In this document: positions 63,323-64,000 of the stretch, one piece after another
How the letters are laid out: each line of letters begins with the position of its first letter
Numbering within the stretch: position 1 is the first letter of the stretch
DNA from: Candidatus Manganitrophus noduliformans
Lineage (GTDB): Bacteria; Nitrospirota; Nitrospiria; SBBL01; Manganitrophaceae
Direction of reading: 5' to 3'
NCBI RefSeq assembly: GCF_012184425.1
Contig: NZ_VTOW01000003.1
Span: forward strand, 721,559-785,558
Length of the DNA stretch: 64,000 nucleotides
The notes under the pieces: model-generated
Database searches by the model: none
What the model was told of the DNA's origin: nothing
What the model saw: only the letters and a program-made list of their open reading frames with translations
Program-made: the position numbers and the translations under genes

Positions 63323-64000
63323 CAAAGCACCTCCCTTTTAAGACGGTGTTGCAAGAATAGTAAAACGCTATCATGGTTAAAAGAGGCGAATCAAATCGCC
63401 CGAACGAAGTAGGAACCGAAGAGCTGCCGTTTCTACATCGCCGATATGAAATTTTCCTCGCAATAGAAAAAAATCCATCCTGCAGCGGAAGGTTTGGTTC
63501 GAATCCGATATGGAGTTATTGAGAACGGTTTGTAAACGTCAAAAAGCAAGTTAGATTTTACAGTGAAATTAAAAAAAGGGGGCCATTGGATTGTCTCCGA
63601 CGGCCCCCCTTCGGAGCTTCCCTTCGTTAACACGCTTCGAACTGTTTGTCTCGCGCCAGCTCCTGAGATAAAGTGGGTTTTTGAGGATCTTCGCGATTTG
63701 ACAACTAGTCGATTGATTATGTCTAACAAGGAATTAGGATTACTTACATTTGGAACAATAGGATTCCTAAAGAGGAGGGTTCTCCAATCCGTTGCGCTCG
63801 GGAGGATAGGAGACTGTAGTTATTCAACCACCATTTCTCTTCATAATGAATAAGTTTTAAAAAGCCGATGGCGTTTAGTAGTAGGTGCTATACGTAACAT
63901 ATCCTGCTTTTTCTTATGATTTTAGTTAGTTATCCCCATTTTTCCATTATTCATTTTCCGCATATAAGTCTCTTCCCCATCGTCGTCATCTTCTTCTTGG
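63323..64000. other. Gene-poor right end of the window
   Basis: No protein of convincing character is seen in 678 bases. The only clear signal is a minus-strand terminator at 63571-63608. Open frames here cross that hairpin and are AT-rich without ribosome binding sites. Confidence 0.45.
63571..63608 (-). terminator. Minus-strand terminator without an assigned gene
   Basis: GGGGGCC (minus strand of 63602-63608) pairs with GGCCCCC (63578-63584), followed by seven T. What is transcribed into it is unknown; a small RNA from the right is possible. Confidence 0.65.

Noticed and set aside
63433..63853. Open frames of about 97 codons at the right end
   Set aside because: They cross a strong terminator hairpin, lack ribosome binding sites and do not resemble known proteins.

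Overview
The window is a high-GC bacterial chromosome segment dominated by core metabolic genes, with three visibly accessory zones. Gene content (a DabAB inorganic-carbon transporter, an MtrAB/PioAB-type porin-cytochrome module, two periplasmic cupredoxins, c-di-GMP signalling proteins, a Thi4 of the sulfide-dependent type, large copper-resistance clusters) fits a chemolithotrophic, metal-handling bacterium. My best guess is Nitrospirota, possibly near the manganese-oxidising Manganitrophus group. This is an inference from gene content; no rRNA or marker tree is available here.

Left accessory zone (about 0.13-5.6 kb). GC-rich inverted repeats and a DUF2294 gene are followed by a run of five integron gene cassettes without an integrase (a CALIN). 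Four complete attC sites and one truncated one separate genes for an AbiJ-NTD4-like protein, an unknown protein, an AbiV protein, an Mrr-like nuclease and a secreted protein. Three of these resemble phage-defence genes.

Core zone (5.7-30.6 kb). A compact structured RNA plus terminator precedes an operon dabB-dabA-PII for CO2/bicarbonate accumulation. Both dab genes carry copies of a palindromic repeat read in frame as protein. Then follow SDR-thioesterase-tldD-pmbA, a HAD phosphatase, a ketopantoate reductase-like gene, thioredoxin and peroxiredoxin, fructose-bisphosphatase, homoserine kinase, a LOG-family protein, a family-4 uracil-DNA glycosylase, a response regulator, a TPP-riboswitch-controlled thiC-thi4-GDSL operon, a sugar-phosphate isomerase and purA.

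tRNA island (30.7-44.7 kb). An intact tRNA-Ala(GGC) carries at its 3' part a 55-bp sequence that is repeated exactly 13.9 kb downstream. Between the copies lie two REC-PAS-GGDEF-EAL proteins, a minus-strand operon encoding cytochrome c, decaheme cytochrome, outer-membrane porin, membrane monoheme cytochrome and cupredoxin, plus a second cupredoxin, a globin and a broken exchanger gene. The simplest reading is a site-specifically integrated island carrying an extracellular electron-transfer module with its own signalling genes.

Right accessory zone (44.6-60.7 kb). A truncated tyrosine recombinase, ended by the tRNA repeat, is followed by a long minus-strand copper/heavy-metal cluster: hemerythrin, CopA-type ATPase, a frameshifted thioredoxin-fold gene, CopB, multicopper oxidase, a second P1B ATPase with a CPD motif, archaeal-type GAPDH, UbiB-like kinase, small membrane proteins, Spy/CpxP-like and His-rich periplasmic proteins. 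An insertion sequence with a frameshifted transposase and a frameshifted SnoaL-like gene follow. The window ends with an F420-type reductase, a pirin, an SDR and a gene-poor tail.
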